DNA of 64,000 nucleotides, taken from assembly GCA_030220185.1 (NCBI GenBank), contig JASPKZ010004205.1, positions 1 through 64,000 of the forward strand, written 5' to 3'. Under the pieces are notes generated by a model. That model saw nothing but the letters and a program-made list of their open reading frames with translations. It did no database searches and was not told where the DNA came from. The position numbers and the translations under genes are program-made. The stretch comes from Diploptera punctata. Its lineage: Eukaryota; Arthropoda; Insecta; Blattodea; Blaberidae. The first letter of the stretch is position 1. Every line of letters starts with the position of its first letter. Positions 42,663 through 54,900 of this stretch are shown here, one piece after another.

Positions 42663-42934
42663 ATACTAAATGCTGAATATAGTTGTTATGCAGTTAATGT
42701 TTTCATTGTGTGGAACTTAAGATATCAGTTAATTTGGATTTAAATAATGATAGCGATTGGTAGTCACTGACATAACTGGATAGCGAGTTCCATGCTGGTC
42801 ATAGATATTGTGTAAGATCCAGAGTATAGACATGTCCTGTGCTGTGGTATAAACAGTAAAGTAGTATGTTGCGATCTTGTTCGTAAGTTGTAATGAACAG
42901 ACACATTTTGAAAACGCGTTGATAAATAGATAGA

Positions 42935-43430
42935 TCATCGGTTGATTAATGTCTTTGGCATCGTCCGATTCTCAATAGCCAATTTTGTCGGTCTATCCAA
43001 TCTTCTGGTTGTAGATGTTTCTCCTTCATGTATAAATATATTCCCTGATTCCAGAGGGTTTTTAGGTCTTACTCTGCCTCGTCTTCCCTCAGGTTTCCAT
43101 TCCAAAACACATTTTGGTAGCTGATCGTCTTCCATTCGCTGTACATGTCCGTACCATCTTAATTGCTGAGTTTTAATATAATCTAAAATAGTGCCTTCAA
43201 TCTCCATTTTCTCCCTTATAACTGAGTTTCTAATTTTTTCTCTTCTTGAAATTCTTGCTGCCCTTCGTATAAAATCCATTTCCGTTGCCAAAAGATACTT
43301 ATTTGCTTTTGTTGTTAATGGCCAAAATTCTGGTCCATAAGTAATGATGCTTTTAATAATTGTATGATATTTATCATTTTCCAATAATGTTATTTTAACA
43401 CAGTTCCAATAATGGATCATATTATAACAT
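42935..43430 (-). mobile_element. LINE family L-D, ORF2 end
   Basis: The open minus frame (161 codons) reads IIKSIITYGPEFWPLT, LLATEMDFIRRAARISRREK, IRNSVIREKM, LRWYGHVQRMEDDQLPKCV and EGRRGRVRPK. This is the ORF2 C-terminal region. It is intact as a frame but lacks the catalytic domains. Confidence 0.82.
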
Positions 43431-43570
43431 TATAATGATATTGTGAAAAGAAAAAAATAATGTATGTTGCTGCACACTAGTCTGGAGAACTAGAGGCCCA
43501 CGGTTCGGTTCCTGGTTCAGACAATTTTTCTTTCCACAATATCATTATAATATTATGATTGTATGCTATA
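43431..43570 (+). mobile_element. tRNA-like module between inverted AT-rich ends
   Basis: ATTATAATGATATTGTG at 43430 is repeated inverted at 43540-43556. Between them is a tRNA-like segment ending ACGGTTCGGTTCCTGGTTCAG and a T-rich trailer. The same outer design is seen at 63470-63620. Confidence 0.55.
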
Positions 43571-43584
43571 CAATATATTGACTA

Positions 43585-44190
43585 TTATTTAACTCATGCC
43601 ATAAATGCTAGTCAATCATCAATCACGTTTCAATGAATGTTGTTTTACAACCAATGACAGTCGTGTTTCACCTCGCTCTTTATCGATTTCTCTTTATCAG
43701 CTCCTGCTTTTGTGATAAAGAAAGCTCCTCCTTTTTAATGTTCTGAACAGGTCAAAGCATTATTTTTCTCCAACAAATACATTGAATATAGTAAATAATG
43801 AAAAGATTCCTTGATTTTATTGAGTTGTTACTAAAAAAATAAATGTATAACCCGTAATGTTGATTATATAGTTTGATGTGTTTCATTATTTCTCCACTTG
43901 GGTGCACTCTTACAATATTGCGATCTTATTTGGCAATAAATGAACATAACCTTACATTTCTGATTTGTTTTCAAACGTCGCCGTTTACATTAGGCCTAAA
44001 TATATAAATATTTTAAAGTAACTATAGTTAAACAATGATTTGTGAGTAAACAGCTTAATTTTATTCGTTAAATAGTCCTAACAAATGCCACTCTTGATTT
44101 CCAAATTCTCTAGATAAATTCACTCCTCACTTCGTGAGTCGTGAATTTATCGATAATTTGGAAATCACTCGTGGCATTACTTATGATAAA
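43585..44190 (+). mobile_element. Repeat H with terminal cruciform
   Basis: About 600 bp from GACTATTTAACTCATGCC to CATTACTTATGAT. The last ~90 bp fold into a hairpin: arms 44086-44123 and 44141-44176 (TGCCAC-GATTTCCAAAT-GATAAATTCAC against its inverse) with an inner stem CTCAC/GTGAG. It is non-coding. Confidence 0.8.
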
Positions 44191-44299
44191 TAACTTGGTA
44201 AATGTATGTGCAAAACATGTGGATGTAGAATTTTTCTATCATTTAGTACAATCGTACTAAGCAAGATATAATAGTGGTTAAGATAGCCAAGTGGTGTCG

Positions 44300-44455
44300 G
44301 AAACTATTTGGAGCTTCAAGTTTGCCTATGTTTGTCTTTCGGATGATGAAACACCACGATAAAATCTCACCCAGGAAACATCCTGACCAGGAATCGAAAA
44401 TCGCTGTGTCCCAGAGAGCGTGTCTATGCCGAGATTAACCGTGGATGTGTTACTT
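44300..44455 (-). mobile_element. Diverged SINE A-like head
   Basis: AAAATCTCACCCAGGAAACA and CCTGACCAGGAATCGAA on the plus strand correspond to the inverted SINE A core and B box. Confidence 0.5.
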
Positions 44456-44704
44456 TTTTTCCCCCACTGTAACATTTTCTTGTTTATATAATTCTTATCT
44501 TACTTATAGACACTTTAACATCCAAGATGATATCGCATCTTGGAACTTGATGTGTTTATAGTCAGCTCTATGTATACAGGCCTATTGTTTTGTTTTTTTT
44601 TTGCAGAGATTATCTAAGTTTTTTAAATGATAATATAAAACTCCGAATATGATAAAATGGATCGTAGTAAGGGAATTTCAAAATATTATTTGCCTTGATG
44701 ACTT

Positions 44705-44820
44705 ACGAAATCCAGGAAAAAAACTTCAGATTGATCAGCACTGGGATGTGAACTCGGCGCATCCTGAATACTAGTCCATAACGCTGCATCTCGAGCCAAT
44801 TCGCTCGATAATATTTTAAT
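44705..44820 (-). mobile_element. tRNA-like SINE head
   Basis: The minus strand has CGAGCGAATTGGCTCGAG, then GAGTTCACATCCCAG as degenerate A and B boxes, and a trailing TTTTTTTCC. Confidence 0.4.
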
Positions 44821-44899
44821 ATTCAACGCATGATTATATTTGGTCATAAGTTATCGCGCCTAGAATCGTTGGATATACCGATAGGCTGTATTCATATGA

Positions 44900-45065
44900 A
44901 TAGGTACGATCGATCAGTGGTTACCATGCTCCCCTCTAGTTAGAGGTTCGAAGGTTCAAGCCCGGCCGATATATTTTTTGGGCATAAACTTGAGCAAGGC
45001 TTCCTTAGGAAGAGAAGTAATACCATGTTGATGTGCTTCATGTAAAATAATCTCAAGTCTGAAAT
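44900..45065 (+). mobile_element. tRNA-like SINE
   Basis: Head GATCGATCAGTGGTTACC and B box AAGGTTCAAGCCCGG, followed by a core with TTGAGCAAGGCTTCC. It is a family not otherwise seen in the window. Confidence 0.45.
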
Positions 45066-45439
45066 AAGTGGCACTGAGAAAATATTTTTCTATCCTTTCA
45101 CTGTAGATTTTAATTGTAACGCTAATGGCCTCAGTAGTTTTAGGACACTAAAGTAATGTACTGCCTACCTTTATTCAAATCGTTCAGGCAAACTTGAAGA
45201 ATTTAGAGAAAAAGAGTAGTAAGTGATCTTCCCATTTTTTGTAGGGCAACGAAATTAGATTATTTTTGTACCTTCGTTTTTCCTATTTTCTTGTTTTGTT
45301 TTTCTATGATTAACTTTCTGATTTATAGTGTACGCTCTTTTTTTTTCAACTGTTACAGCAGCACAACACGAACAACGCACACACATAAACAAATCCCACA
45401 AACCACGGCACAACACACACACATCTTACACACACACAG

Positions 45440-45629
45440 AGTCAACATAAAGATATAATAGAGAGAGAGAGATATAGTAATAGAGAGGCAGCGTGTAGGA
45501 AGAGAGAGGTAGAGTAGAAAGAAAGACATATGCGCGAGACAAGAGGAAGACCGACTGACAGCTAGTATAGATGGAAAGATTTAGATCAGACCCACCACAC
45601 ACACACACCATAACAGAAAGACGACAAGC

Positions 45630-45674
<45 letters not shown>

Positions 45675-45682
45675 CGAGGAGT

Positions 45683-45713
<31 letters not shown>

Positions 45714-45897
45714 CGCATGAGGAGAAAAAAACGGGGCATTCTAAAATATTAATTCTATAATTAAAAGAAATAAATAAAAATATATAATCTGATAAAGTGA
45801 AAGTACAATAATTGCCAGGTCTTAATAATGTAGAGAAAGAAAGAGAGAAAAGCTTAGCGACAATAGGAGTGAAAAAAGAGAAAATACAGACAGATTC

Positions 45898-45932
<35 letters not shown>

Positions 45933-46262
45933 TAGGATAGAATGAGAACGAGACATAGAGAAGGCGGAGAAAGAATATGCATTAGAGCTAGATCGAGGGA
46001 GACACAGACAGGGAGAAGATAGACAGAAAAGGTATCAGCAGATGTGGAATAAACAGAAAGTACCGCACACACGTGCTTTAAAGAAGAAGAGAGAGTAGAG
46101 AGCGAGATAGAGGGAGAGGGAGAGACGGGAGAGGGGGAGAGAGAGAGAGAGAAGAGAGACAGGAGGAGTAGTAGAGAGAGATAAAGTAAGATTATTCAAA
46201 GAGAGAGAAAATAGGAGAAAATACGGATATAATATATTACTAACCTATATAATATATATATT

Positions 46263-46310
<48 letters not shown>

Positions 46311-46345
46311 AAGAAAGAAAGAAAGAGAGAAAGACGTGGCGTAAT
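45440..46345. repeat. GA-rich low-complexity region
   Basis: Several pure (GA)n cores (45630-45660, 45690-45712, 45900-45930, 46265-46306) lie in purine-rich DNA with short unique breaks. An AC-rich stretch precedes it at 45365-45435. Confidence 0.85.
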
Positions 46346-46889
46346 TTGGATGTTTCTTTTAGAGAAAATTGCACATATACGAGCCAGGTTACTCTGTAGT
46401 CAGACTATGAGACAATGAATTTGATGATATTGGTACCATATCTTGAAGAAATGTACCGCAGACATAAAATGATTAAAGCTGAAAAAAATAGTTTTTCCTC
46501 CACAAACTGGAGATCAATACATTTTTTTAGTGAACTCGAGATGAATTCAAAGCTAAGGGTATGGAGACAATTAAGGAAATACTCGAGTCTACAAGAAGTC
46601 AGAAAATTGGCTTGATTCTTCATCTAACGTTATGCTTCCCTTTATATAAGAAATATGCTGCTGGCTTGGAAGAGTACGCAGGTCTATTAAAATATCAGTA
46701 AATTCTTTACAAATTGTTAGAGGCAAAGCCTTACTATACGTAATACCATATAATAAAGAGTTCCTTTAAATTAAATAACAATATTGCAAATCCGAAGCAT
46801 ACAAGTACGAGCATTAATAAATCTAATTTTCCATCAGACTAGCCTACTCATATTTCTGTAGTCACAGGGAATAAAAAAGTCAAATCGAT
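46346..46889. other. No recognised gene
   Basis: ORFs of 66 and 72 codons on opposite strands overlap at 46405-46623 and have no motif. Confidence 0.5.
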
Positions 46890-47150
46890 CCCACTATAGG
46901 CCTTAGTAGGCTATTGGGACAGTAGAAAGTTAAGATTCCCACCTTTCTACGTAACTTGCATGAGATGTTACGCCGGGTTTTCAGCCCTGTTTGAAGGCCG
47001 CCTAGTATTTACCTTTAGAGAATGAGAAGACTCCAGGGCCATGGAGCAGATGGAAGATCTTTTATTAAATCCTTCCCCATCGCGATTCGCAGCTTCGACC
47101 TTCCGGCATGTATCTCACTGCCTTAACCAACTACGCTGTGTGACTCGGTC
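46890..47150 (-). mobile_element. SINE F, minus strand
   Basis: GATCCCACTATAGGCCTTAG, GCCGGGTTTTCAGCCCTG and the inverted head TTAACCAACTACGCT at the right. Confidence 0.7.
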
Positions 47151-47185
47151 ACCAGGAATAAATTAGGTATAAAATAGCTATAGCT

Positions 47186-47945
47186 CGTCAGCGAACAAAA
47201 TGCAGGGCTAATTCATTCTTGCCTTGACTGTATATCTCTCATTATCCGGACCGTGTTCCTCTTTTACCCCTCTTTTTTTCAATTAATCAGCGTCATTATA
47301 TAAAACTATAATTCTACCAGTTATATTATATGGATGCGAAACATCGATTCTTACTTTAAGGGAGGAAAGGAGATTACAAGTATTTGAGAATAAAGTTCTT
47401 AGGAATTTTTTTGGACCAAAGAGAGATGAACAGACAGGTTAATGGAGAAGACTACATAACAGTGATCTACATGGTTTTTATAGGAAGCCAGATATAATGA
47501 GAACAGTTATGTCTCGTAGACTGCGATGGGCAGAACATGTGGCATGAATGGGGAATGAAAGACGTGCATGGAAGCTTCTTGTAGGAAAACCAGAGGGAAA
47601 ACGCCCAGTTGGTAGACCAAGAATGAGGCGGGAGAATAACATTAACTATAATTTGAGGGAAGTAGATTATACAGGGGATGATTGGAAAACATTGGCTCAA
47701 GATAGGGATGTATGGATAGCGTATGTCCTCGCGGCCATGAACCTACGGGTTCGATAGTGCCAGCGAGTGGGTGAGTGAGTGATGATGATGATGTAATCGA
47801 ACGCCTACCAAGCTTACAACAAAATCACGTGATCACGGTGAAAATCCCCTCACAATGTGACTGGAAAGAGTATTATATCATAGAATTCTAGAGCATGGGC
47901 AACACAACTGCATTTTGTTCACTGCCAACATAGCTATAGGCCTAC
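47186..47945. mobile_element. Repeat K element hosting a LINE tail
   Basis: The left end TAGCTATAGCTCGTCAGCGAAC and the right end, inverted (GCCAACATAGCTATAGGCC), plus CAAAATGCAG in both, form a terminal inverted repeat. The interior between 47300 and 47795 is a LINE 3' tail that must have inserted later. Confidence 0.55.
47305..47790 (+). mobile_element. LINE family L-A, 3' tail
   Basis: The plus strand encodes ILPVILYGCET, LTLREERRLQVFENKVLRN, PKRDEQTG, stop, WRRLHNSDLHGFYRKPDIM, then (47548-47757) MGNERRAWKLLVGKPEGKRP, VGRPRMRRENNINYNLREVD and DWKTLAQDRDVWIAYVLAAM. It ends GTGCCAGCGAGTGGGTGAGT, the tetranucleotide-type terminus of this family. Confidence 0.85.
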
Positions 47946-48085
47946 TTTTCAGGAAATCACATTTTTCAGTGCTTAGGTTCCAGATTATGAATGCAGGTGA
48001 GAAAACATTTTATAGATTTCTTATATTGATACAATGTACAGAAAAAAAATGTTTTCCATAAATATTTATTTCTATAATATTGTTC

Positions 48086-48465
48086 GTCGGATATGGTGGT
48101 CTAGTGATTATGTTCCTTGCCTCTGGTCACGGGTTTAAATCCGGTCGGTGTCAATGGATTTTGAGAGGATGGAAAAATCCAAGCGAAATGTCCTCCGGGA
48201 GAGACTTAAAGCCGTGGGTTCCGAGTCTGCAGATTTTTAGGCTCGTAAAAGAACCGAAAGGCTGAATAAAAATATCTCTGTGCAAAATTTGACCGACCTT
48301 CATCCAACGAAATAATACCTTACTTGCCTACTAGATGTCTCATTGAGTAGATGTGTTAAACACATGTCACTCGTTGACATCTATAGGTAAATAAGCCTAA
48401 CTAATTGGCATGGTTAAGAAACTCCAGCTGGGGAGTACCCAATGCTCTCACGCGGGACTTATGGG
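48086..48465 (+). mobile_element. SINE E, full length
   Basis: Head GATATGGTGGTCTAGTGGTT and B box CGGGTTTAAATCCGG, body AAATGTCCTCCGGGAGAG, and tail TTGCCTACTAGATGTCTC to GGGGAGTACCC. This is the best-preserved copy in the window. Confidence 0.8.
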
Positions 48466-49084
48466 GTATACACATATTGTTCACAAACGACCATATTATA
48501 TTTAAAGCCGATATTAGAAGCTTTGTTCAAGGAAAATAATGGTATTTCGAAGATTGGTACAGATAATACTCAATATCACAGTTTTAAAATGTTTTTCATG
48601 GATTCTTCTGGAATGAAAGTGATAAACGAGTACATGAACTATTCCTACGAGAAACCAAGAAACAGCAAACTACTTTATAACTCGAAGAACTGAACTTCTT
48701 CACAGTGAGCAGAAGGCTTTGGGGGATGGATCAAATTATTACTATATCGTGTCATGTAATATTTTCCAAGGCAAATCATGTTCAAATGATTTTAATCAAT
48801 TAGGCCTATATCCAATCATTTAGAGAAAAAAAACTCCAAAAGTTGAAATATATATTACATAACAATAACTTTATATTTAGCCCTACCTTTATGATTAAGA
48901 TTTATAATCTTCGGGTGAATCAATAATCGGCCTACTCAACATATATTTACCCAATTATTTCCCAGATTCCATTCCAAAGCTCTCTTTGACACGCTGGCTA
49001 GTACTCATCTGAGAGTGTGTCTAATCCATTTTCATTTACTTAACGTATTCTCATAATTAATAAAGCTTCCAGTAGGAAGGTAAC
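48466..49084. other. No recognised gene
   Basis: An 83-codon plus ORF at 48442-48693 overlaps the SINE E end and has no motif. Confidence 0.5.
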
Positions 49085-49225
49085 AATTAGGTGTGAGAAT
49101 TACTGTAATCATGATTTGTTGGAGGGAAATTATACAGGGAATGAATCAAACATTATATCAGGATAGTGATGTAAAGAGAGCTTATATCCGCGCGGTCATG
49201 AACCACCTAGTTGGATAGTGCCAGT
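49085..49225 (+). mobile_element. LINE family L-A, terminal fragment
   Basis: Similar to 47630-47770: AGTGATGTAAAGAGAGCTTA, GCGCGGTCATGAACC and GATAGTGCCAGTGAGTTAG. Confidence 0.7.
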
Positions 49226-49239
49226 GAGTTAGTTATTTA

Positions 49240-49829
49240 TATCGACTATTTAACTCATGTCGCAAATGCTAGTCAATGACCAATCACGTTTAAATGAATT
49301 CTGTTTTACACCAATGGCAGTCGTGTTTCACCTCGCTCTTTATCGATTTCTCTTTATCAGCTCCTGCTTTTGTGATAAAGAAAGCTCCTCCTTTCTAATG
49401 TTCTGAACAGATCAAAGCATTATTTTTCTCCAACAAATACATTGAATATAGTAAATAATGAAAAGATTCCTTGATTTTACTGAGTTGTTTACTAAAAAAA
49501 TAAATGAATAACCCGTAATGTTGATTATGATATATAATTTGATGTGTTTCATTATTTCTCCACTTGGGTGCACTCTTACAATATTGCGATCTTATTTGGC
49601 AATAAATAATATGATCAAGTAGCAGTGAATGAACATAACCTCACATTTCTGATTTGTTTTCAAACGTCGCCGTTTACATTAAATGTATAAATATTTTAAA
49701 ATAACTATAGTTAAACAATGATTTGTGAGTAAACAGCTTAATTTTATTCGTTAAATAGTCCTAACAAATGCCACTCTTGATTTGCAAATTCTCTAGATAA
49801 ATTGGAAATCACTCGTGGCATTACTTATG
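49240..49829 (+). mobile_element. Repeat H, first of a tandem pair
   Basis: It begins GACTATTTAACTCATG and ends GGCATTACTTATGA. The terminal hairpin has lost its loop and part of both arms (TAGATAAATTGGAAATCAC). Confidence 0.78.
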
Positions 49830-50265
49830 ACTATTTAACTCATGCCCCAAATGGGAGTCAATGACCAATCACGTTTCAATGATTTCTGTTTTACAACCAA
49901 TCAGAGTCGTGTTTCACGAAATATTTATCAGTGTTATAATTACCATATTAAAGAAAGCTCCTCCTTTTTAATATTCTGAAATAGTATGATCTAGTTGCAG
50001 TGATAAACAAAAGAAGCAGATGAAGCGTACCTATCGTTTCTCATTTGTTTTCAAACATCGCCGTTTACATTAGATATATAAATATTTTAAAATAACTACA
50101 GTTAAATAATGATTTGTGAGTAAACAGCTTAATTTTATTCGTTAAATAGTCCTAACAAATGCCACTCTTGATTTCCAAATTCTCTAGATAAATTCACTCC
50201 TCACTTCGTGAGTCGTGAATTTATCGATAATTTGGAAATCACTCGTGGCATTACTTATGATAATT
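49830..50265 (+). mobile_element. Repeat H, second of a tandem pair
   Basis: It follows the first copy without spacer (TTATGACTATTTAACTC). It has an internal deletion of about 170 bp but a complete terminal cruciform at 50159-50250. Confidence 0.78.
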
Positions 50266-51448
50266 AGCTATATTCCATTATTACGCATTGTTTATATGGG
50301 GTATATTAGGTTATTTTAGCTTCACTTCTCATTGAACTGAAAAGTATTTTTCGCATTTTTTTAAAACAAGACTCATACATACATATGTTTTTTCCACCAG
50401 GTAAATTATTCACATAGTGTTACAATATTTATCAGTTTTTTTCGAATTACCGTAAAATGTTACTTGCACTAGAATTCGACACAAATTTCATATATTCGTA
50501 AGTCGAATCCAGAGGTTCATGACCGCGCGGATATAAGCTCTGATTAATTTGAACTGCGATGCTAATGACCTCTGTTGTTAATGAGAGTAATTAAATTAAT
50601 TATTTATTAGATATTCCTGTTGCATAGGATTAATTTATATTAGCGCTGTAGAATCCCCCGAAAATATTTTCAGTTCCATTCCATAAGTGATTATAATTTT
50701 TAACCTCTCAATTTTGGCAAACTATTTTCAATCGACCTGTATTTCTGTATTTAATTAAATCTTCCATTTATAAGAGCCATTTCAGAGCATATTTTATTCT
50801 CTTAGATATCAGATCCTTTTAGCAGCAAAATCTCTGTGAAAGACAGTTGGTCAGAAACCATTTCTAATTAAGTTTTCATGGCCTTCTGAAAGGCGAAGCT
50901 CATACTCCTATAATAGCTGATAAAAGTGTTTATAATTTATAATAACAGAGTTAGCAATGTCAGATATTTTAATGACTTTAATCTCAGCCCAATGACGTTA
51001 TTAACTAGTTCAGTAATGTCACACCCTTCTTAACATATACCTAATTAAGTAACCAGTGTTGTAAATGTGTTATGGACAGTCATGGTAATATCTGCTCCCA
51101 TTTTTATTGGGGGTGGTTGTGAATAGGGATGAAAGTAACTTCATCTTCATGGTGGATCCAAGGATCCTTTCCGCTGATACAGGAATCAAATCATCTATCC
51201 ATTTTTTGACTTATTTGATTTTTTCTTTTATATTCTGCCGAGCGCGAATGATCAAAGTTTCAATTTCTTATGCCAGCTTATTTGAATGTGTCAGGATCTT
51301 AAAATATATAATTACAATTTAAACAAACCATGCATTACCATAAGTTGTTACCTATTTTTCTTCTTCTCCACTTCATGGATTAACTGCCTGTTCCCTCATC
51401 ACAGTGTCTCCTTCCATTTCCTTCTCGGTCTCTACGTCTCTCTTTCCT
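50266..51448. other. Mostly unassigned
   Basis: A ~40-bp LINE L-A terminus is inverted at 50505-50545 (GAGGTTCATGACCGCGCGG). Otherwise no gene or shared repeat is seen in this 1.2 kb. Confidence 0.5.
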
Positions 51449-51720
51449 TTACAACCATATTGATAAGCTATCTACCATCCTTCCAACATGTTCAAACCAT
51501 CTTGTTCTGTAGCTATCAATTTTTGAGTTGATAGCTTCGACTTCTAATTCTTTTCTTATTTCTTCATTTCTGACTCTGTCTACTCTTGCACATCCTTTTG
51601 TTTTCTTCCAAAATCTCATTTTGCAACTTTGTATTCTACCAATTATCCTTTGTGTAGGTACGCAGCTCTCACATCCATAAAGTAACTTAGGAATTGCCAT
51701 GGTATTATAAAATTTCAAAG
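51449..51720 (-). mobile_element. LINE ORF2 end, L-B type
   Basis: The minus frame reads MKFYNTMAIPKLLYGCESCV, RIQSCKMRFWKKTKGC, RVRNEEIRKELEVEAINSKI and YRTRWFEHVGRM. It is 5'- and 3'-truncated. Confidence 0.8.
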
Positions 51721-51799
51721 TTGTTACCTATTGCGTAGGCTATAATTTGACACAAATTTAAATGATTCCTACTGATTCCTTTTTCCATTACTTTATTAA

Positions 51800-51858
51800 A
51801 GTATTAAATAAATTAAACTAATGTATCTGAAAGGATAAATTGCCAATTTAAGGGTTAA
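51800..51858 (-). mobile_element. piggyBac MITE fragment
   Basis: It carries CCAATTTAAGGG followed by TTAA, with the adjoining 50 bases matching the left half of the 389-609 element inverted. Confidence 0.6.
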
Positions 51859-51992
51859 TTAAATTTTATGATTAACGAATACATTTCAACAAAGCAAACA
51901 CTGCTGATATTAGAGCGGTTTTTTATTTTCGGGTTTTAAAAACAACCTCACGGATTTCGTTTTATATCAATACCATAGCCTATATTATACTT

Positions 51993-52332
51993 GTCCACCG
52001 CTGTGGTCTCGAGGTAGCGTGCTGCCTTGTCACGCAGCGGGCCCGGGTTCGATCCCCGGTCGGGACAGTTTTTCAGTTTTTTATCGGGGTTTTTCCTCAC
52101 CTGTATGACAAATGTCAGGAAAACGTTAAGGCCCAAATGGTACCCGAAATAATATGGCCATCATCATCATCCTTATATCATCATCATCATCCTTCATCGG
52201 TGTGGAAAGCAACGGGAAGGTACCACACCTACAATTCCCTTGTAAAGCTGCAAAGCATAGCATGAAAAATTGTATGATTGCAGTGAAAAACCTGCCCTCG
52301 GGCAGAATTGCTATGGATGGATGGATACCATA
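51993..52332 (+). mobile_element. SINE A, full length
   Basis: Starts TCCACCGCTGTGGTCTCGAG, intact B box, a 14-bp deletion after the head (GTTTTTCAGTTTTTTATC), and ends ATTGCTATGGATGGATGG. Confidence 0.85.
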
Positions 52333-53086
52333 CTTCTTCAGTTGTAGTTGTAATATAAACAAGTTCCAGTTGTAACATAAACAAAGCAGAAGTATGACCT
52401 TATTTTCATTGGTCGAATAATGGTTTTACCTTTGAGCGTGTACGGAAATGTAGTTCCCTCTCTAACACTCGAAATAGAGAAAATAAAAAATAATGAAAAT
52501 ATGTATTATCTAGTACATCTTTATATAGATTTTATAGGAGAATTAAAAATGTACAATTGCAATGGCAGCTTCTGTAAAATTATAAGACATTGCAAATGGA
52601 AGTATTTGAAAAGCGGAGAGAAACAAATTATTTTGAATGTTTTCAAACAGTTTAGTAAAAAAAAAATATCCTACATTAGTCATTGAGGATACGGTGAAAG
52701 TAAGAGCAGAATTTACAGGTGAGTCAGCATGGGATTTAACTTTGCTCCAAATGAAATTGTAAATAACTGATGTTCATCGACATAATGAAAAAACGCAAAC
52801 ATCAGATAAGATATTTCACTTATATCTTATGTTTGTATAAATAAATAAGAAATGTAAATTCCAAATTATTGGTATCTTGTATTAAGACTTATTTCCCATA
52901 AAATACGATGTTGCCTACAACAATGTTCCTACCGATGAGAGTTCCGTACACAATTCAATCATATGATTGAAGGGTAAAATTAGCAGCACGATTCTCCAAA
53001 AACAAACGGAATCGGCGAAGTAATACATTATGCAAGTTTATTTACAGTACAACTGGAACTTAGCAAACAAATGTTTGTGCTAGAAT
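52333..53086 (+). other. Possible transposase N-terminal remnant, otherwise unassigned
   Basis: An 88-codon ORF at 52420-52686 ends HCKWKYLKSGEKQIILNVFK and the frame then breaks. KS-GEKQIILNVFKQF resembles the first helix-turn-helix of DDE transposases, but the evidence is thin and no catalytic motif follows. Confidence 0.25.
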
Positions 53087-53165
53087 GCCTAGATGATATA
53101 ACTGTAGCGTACTAACGTATGAAGTTAGATGACCTGGGTTCAAATCCCGGTTCAGGCATTTATTT
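53087..53165 (+). ncRNA. tRNA-like module 1
   Basis: AGATGATATAACTGTAGCG, then CTGGGTTCAAATCCCGG as a perfect T-arm with B box, then TTCAGGC and a TTTATTTATTTG trailer. The D-arm is poor. It is probably a tRNA-derived repeat head rather than a functional tRNA. Confidence 0.4.
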
Positions 53166-53359
53166 ATTTGTTTTATGTCATATTAGGCCTTCATTACTAA
53201 ATGTCAAAATTTAATTATAACAACGACATAACGACGCGCCACTGCTATAAAGTAAAAATTGTCTTTAATTTGCTTACTTGTTACAGTAACCACAAGAGGG
53301 CAGTGAGACCAAGTTCCCGCTACCTCTCATCATACAGGATATATAAGAAAAATGTTTGT

Positions 53360-53445
53360 GCTAGGATACCTGGATAGCATAACTGGTAGCACACTAAGGT
53401 ATCAAGTTAGAGGTCCTGGGTTCAAATCCCAGTTCAGGCGTTTGT
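53360..53445 (+). ncRNA. tRNA-like module 2
   Basis: ACCTGGATAGCATAACTGGT, CTGGGTTCAAATCCCAG (perfect T-arm), TTCAGGCG and a run of ten T. The 5' CCTGGA can pair with the 3' TTCAGG except at one base. About 190 bp between this and module 1 are shared, inverted, with 58640-58790. Confidence 0.45.
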
Positions 53446-53554
53446 TTTTTTTTTATTTATTTATAAACAAGTTTACAATGTAATAAAACATCTTCCTGTG
53501 CACAAAGCTTTTTAAATTTTATCTCCTTTCTCCATTCTTTTTATGTCATATATT

Positions 53555-53855
53555 GACCAGCCTCATGGGCTAGTGGTCAGTATTACTGACTACTGTTCAT
53601 GAGGTTCCGGGTTTGATTCCTTGTCAGATCATAGGCATTTTTTCTTAAAGGGAATTAATCCTGTGGTAGGCCATGATCTGGAATTTAGGTTAAGTTTAGA
53701 TTAATAACTCTCCTGGCGCTTCATTTACCATTTATCACCGATCATATCATCGGAGTAACGTAACTCCGCCTTCCAGGTGCCCCAACCTAAGAAATGGATT
53801 ACAACTCCGCCAAAGCCAAGGGAGAAAGCCAAAAATGTCAAAAGACAACCTGGTG
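53555..53855 (+). mobile_element. SINE B
   Basis: GACCAGCCTCATGGGCTAGT to GACAACCTGGTGGTATTAGAC, followed by a long ATT repeat that may be its expanded tail. Confidence 0.82.
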
Positions 53856-53869
53856 GTATTAGACAAATA

Positions 53870-53941
<72 letters not shown>

Positions 53942-53942
53942 G
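53870..53942. repeat. (ATT)n microsatellite
   Basis: About 24 uninterrupted units. Confidence 0.92.
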
Positions 53943-53996
53943 AGTTGCTTTTCCCCATTCTTCACAGCTGACTTCCCTTAAAATATTTTTTTCATT

Positions 53997-54512
53997 TCAA
54001 ATTGAAAATTCCTCCCATGTCAATGCGATATTCATTGATTCATACGAAACACAAAGTCTTCTTTTTTCTTCTTCTTCTTCTTCTTCTTCTTCATTTAACG
54101 GGCTAGGCAAAAATTGACTGTTAAGCCTCACAGTTGTTCTGTCCATCTTTTCTACATTCCTTGAACCTCTTGGCGTGTAGTTAAATGCTGCTTTTGGTAA
54201 TCTTGTTACATTCATTCTTTCTACATGTCTAAACCATTTCTCTCTATATTATTTGATTTTCTTATTCAATTGATATATATTTAAATCTGTTCTTATATCT
54301 TCATTCTTTATCCGATCCCATCTTGTGCAGCCTTTTGTTCTTCTAAGGAAGTTCATTTCTGCGCTTTGTATTCTATTTTGTATTTTTTTTGTCATTACCC
54401 AAGTTTCGCTCCCATAAAGTAATGCAGGAACTGCCAATGTTTTATAAAACTTCAATCTAGTATCTCTTCTTGTTTTATTCTTCAATGTTTTATGTATAGT
54501 TCCGCATATCAA
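53997..54512 (-). mobile_element. LINE family L-B, ORF2 end
   Basis: The minus strand reads TIHKTLKNKTRRDTRLKFYK, LAVPALLYGSETWVMTK, IQSAEMNFLRRTKGC, IKNEDIRTDLNIYQLNKKIK, a stop, then RLPKAAFNYTPRGSR and a Glu run from a CTT microsatellite. Confidence 0.82.
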
Positions 54513-54900
54513 TTACAATAATTTAATGATTGCGAGGGATATTTGTAAATATTACATTTTTATTTAACAATACAATTCTTTGTATATCAGTAGACGTGTA
54601 ACTATTTTTATGGAACATATGACGTTATTACGATGATCAATATTAAATTTTTAAACCAATTTTTATCGAAAATCTTTTTTGAGTCACGTGATATTGACAG
54701 TGATGTCTGTGAATAATAAGGTTCGACTTGCCGACGAATTCTGAATTCATTTTGCTATGAGACGCCATTCAAATGCAAACCGGGAGATGTCCAGCTATGA
54801 CATCACTTCATATTTGTAATCTCGCAAGGGAACATTCAGAACTGCAAGGTTTTGTGAGATCTTCAATTGTGATACACACGAAAGTGGAGTAACCCCTACT
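54513..54900. other. No recognised gene
   Basis: No coding signal or shared repeat is seen. Confidence 0.5.
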
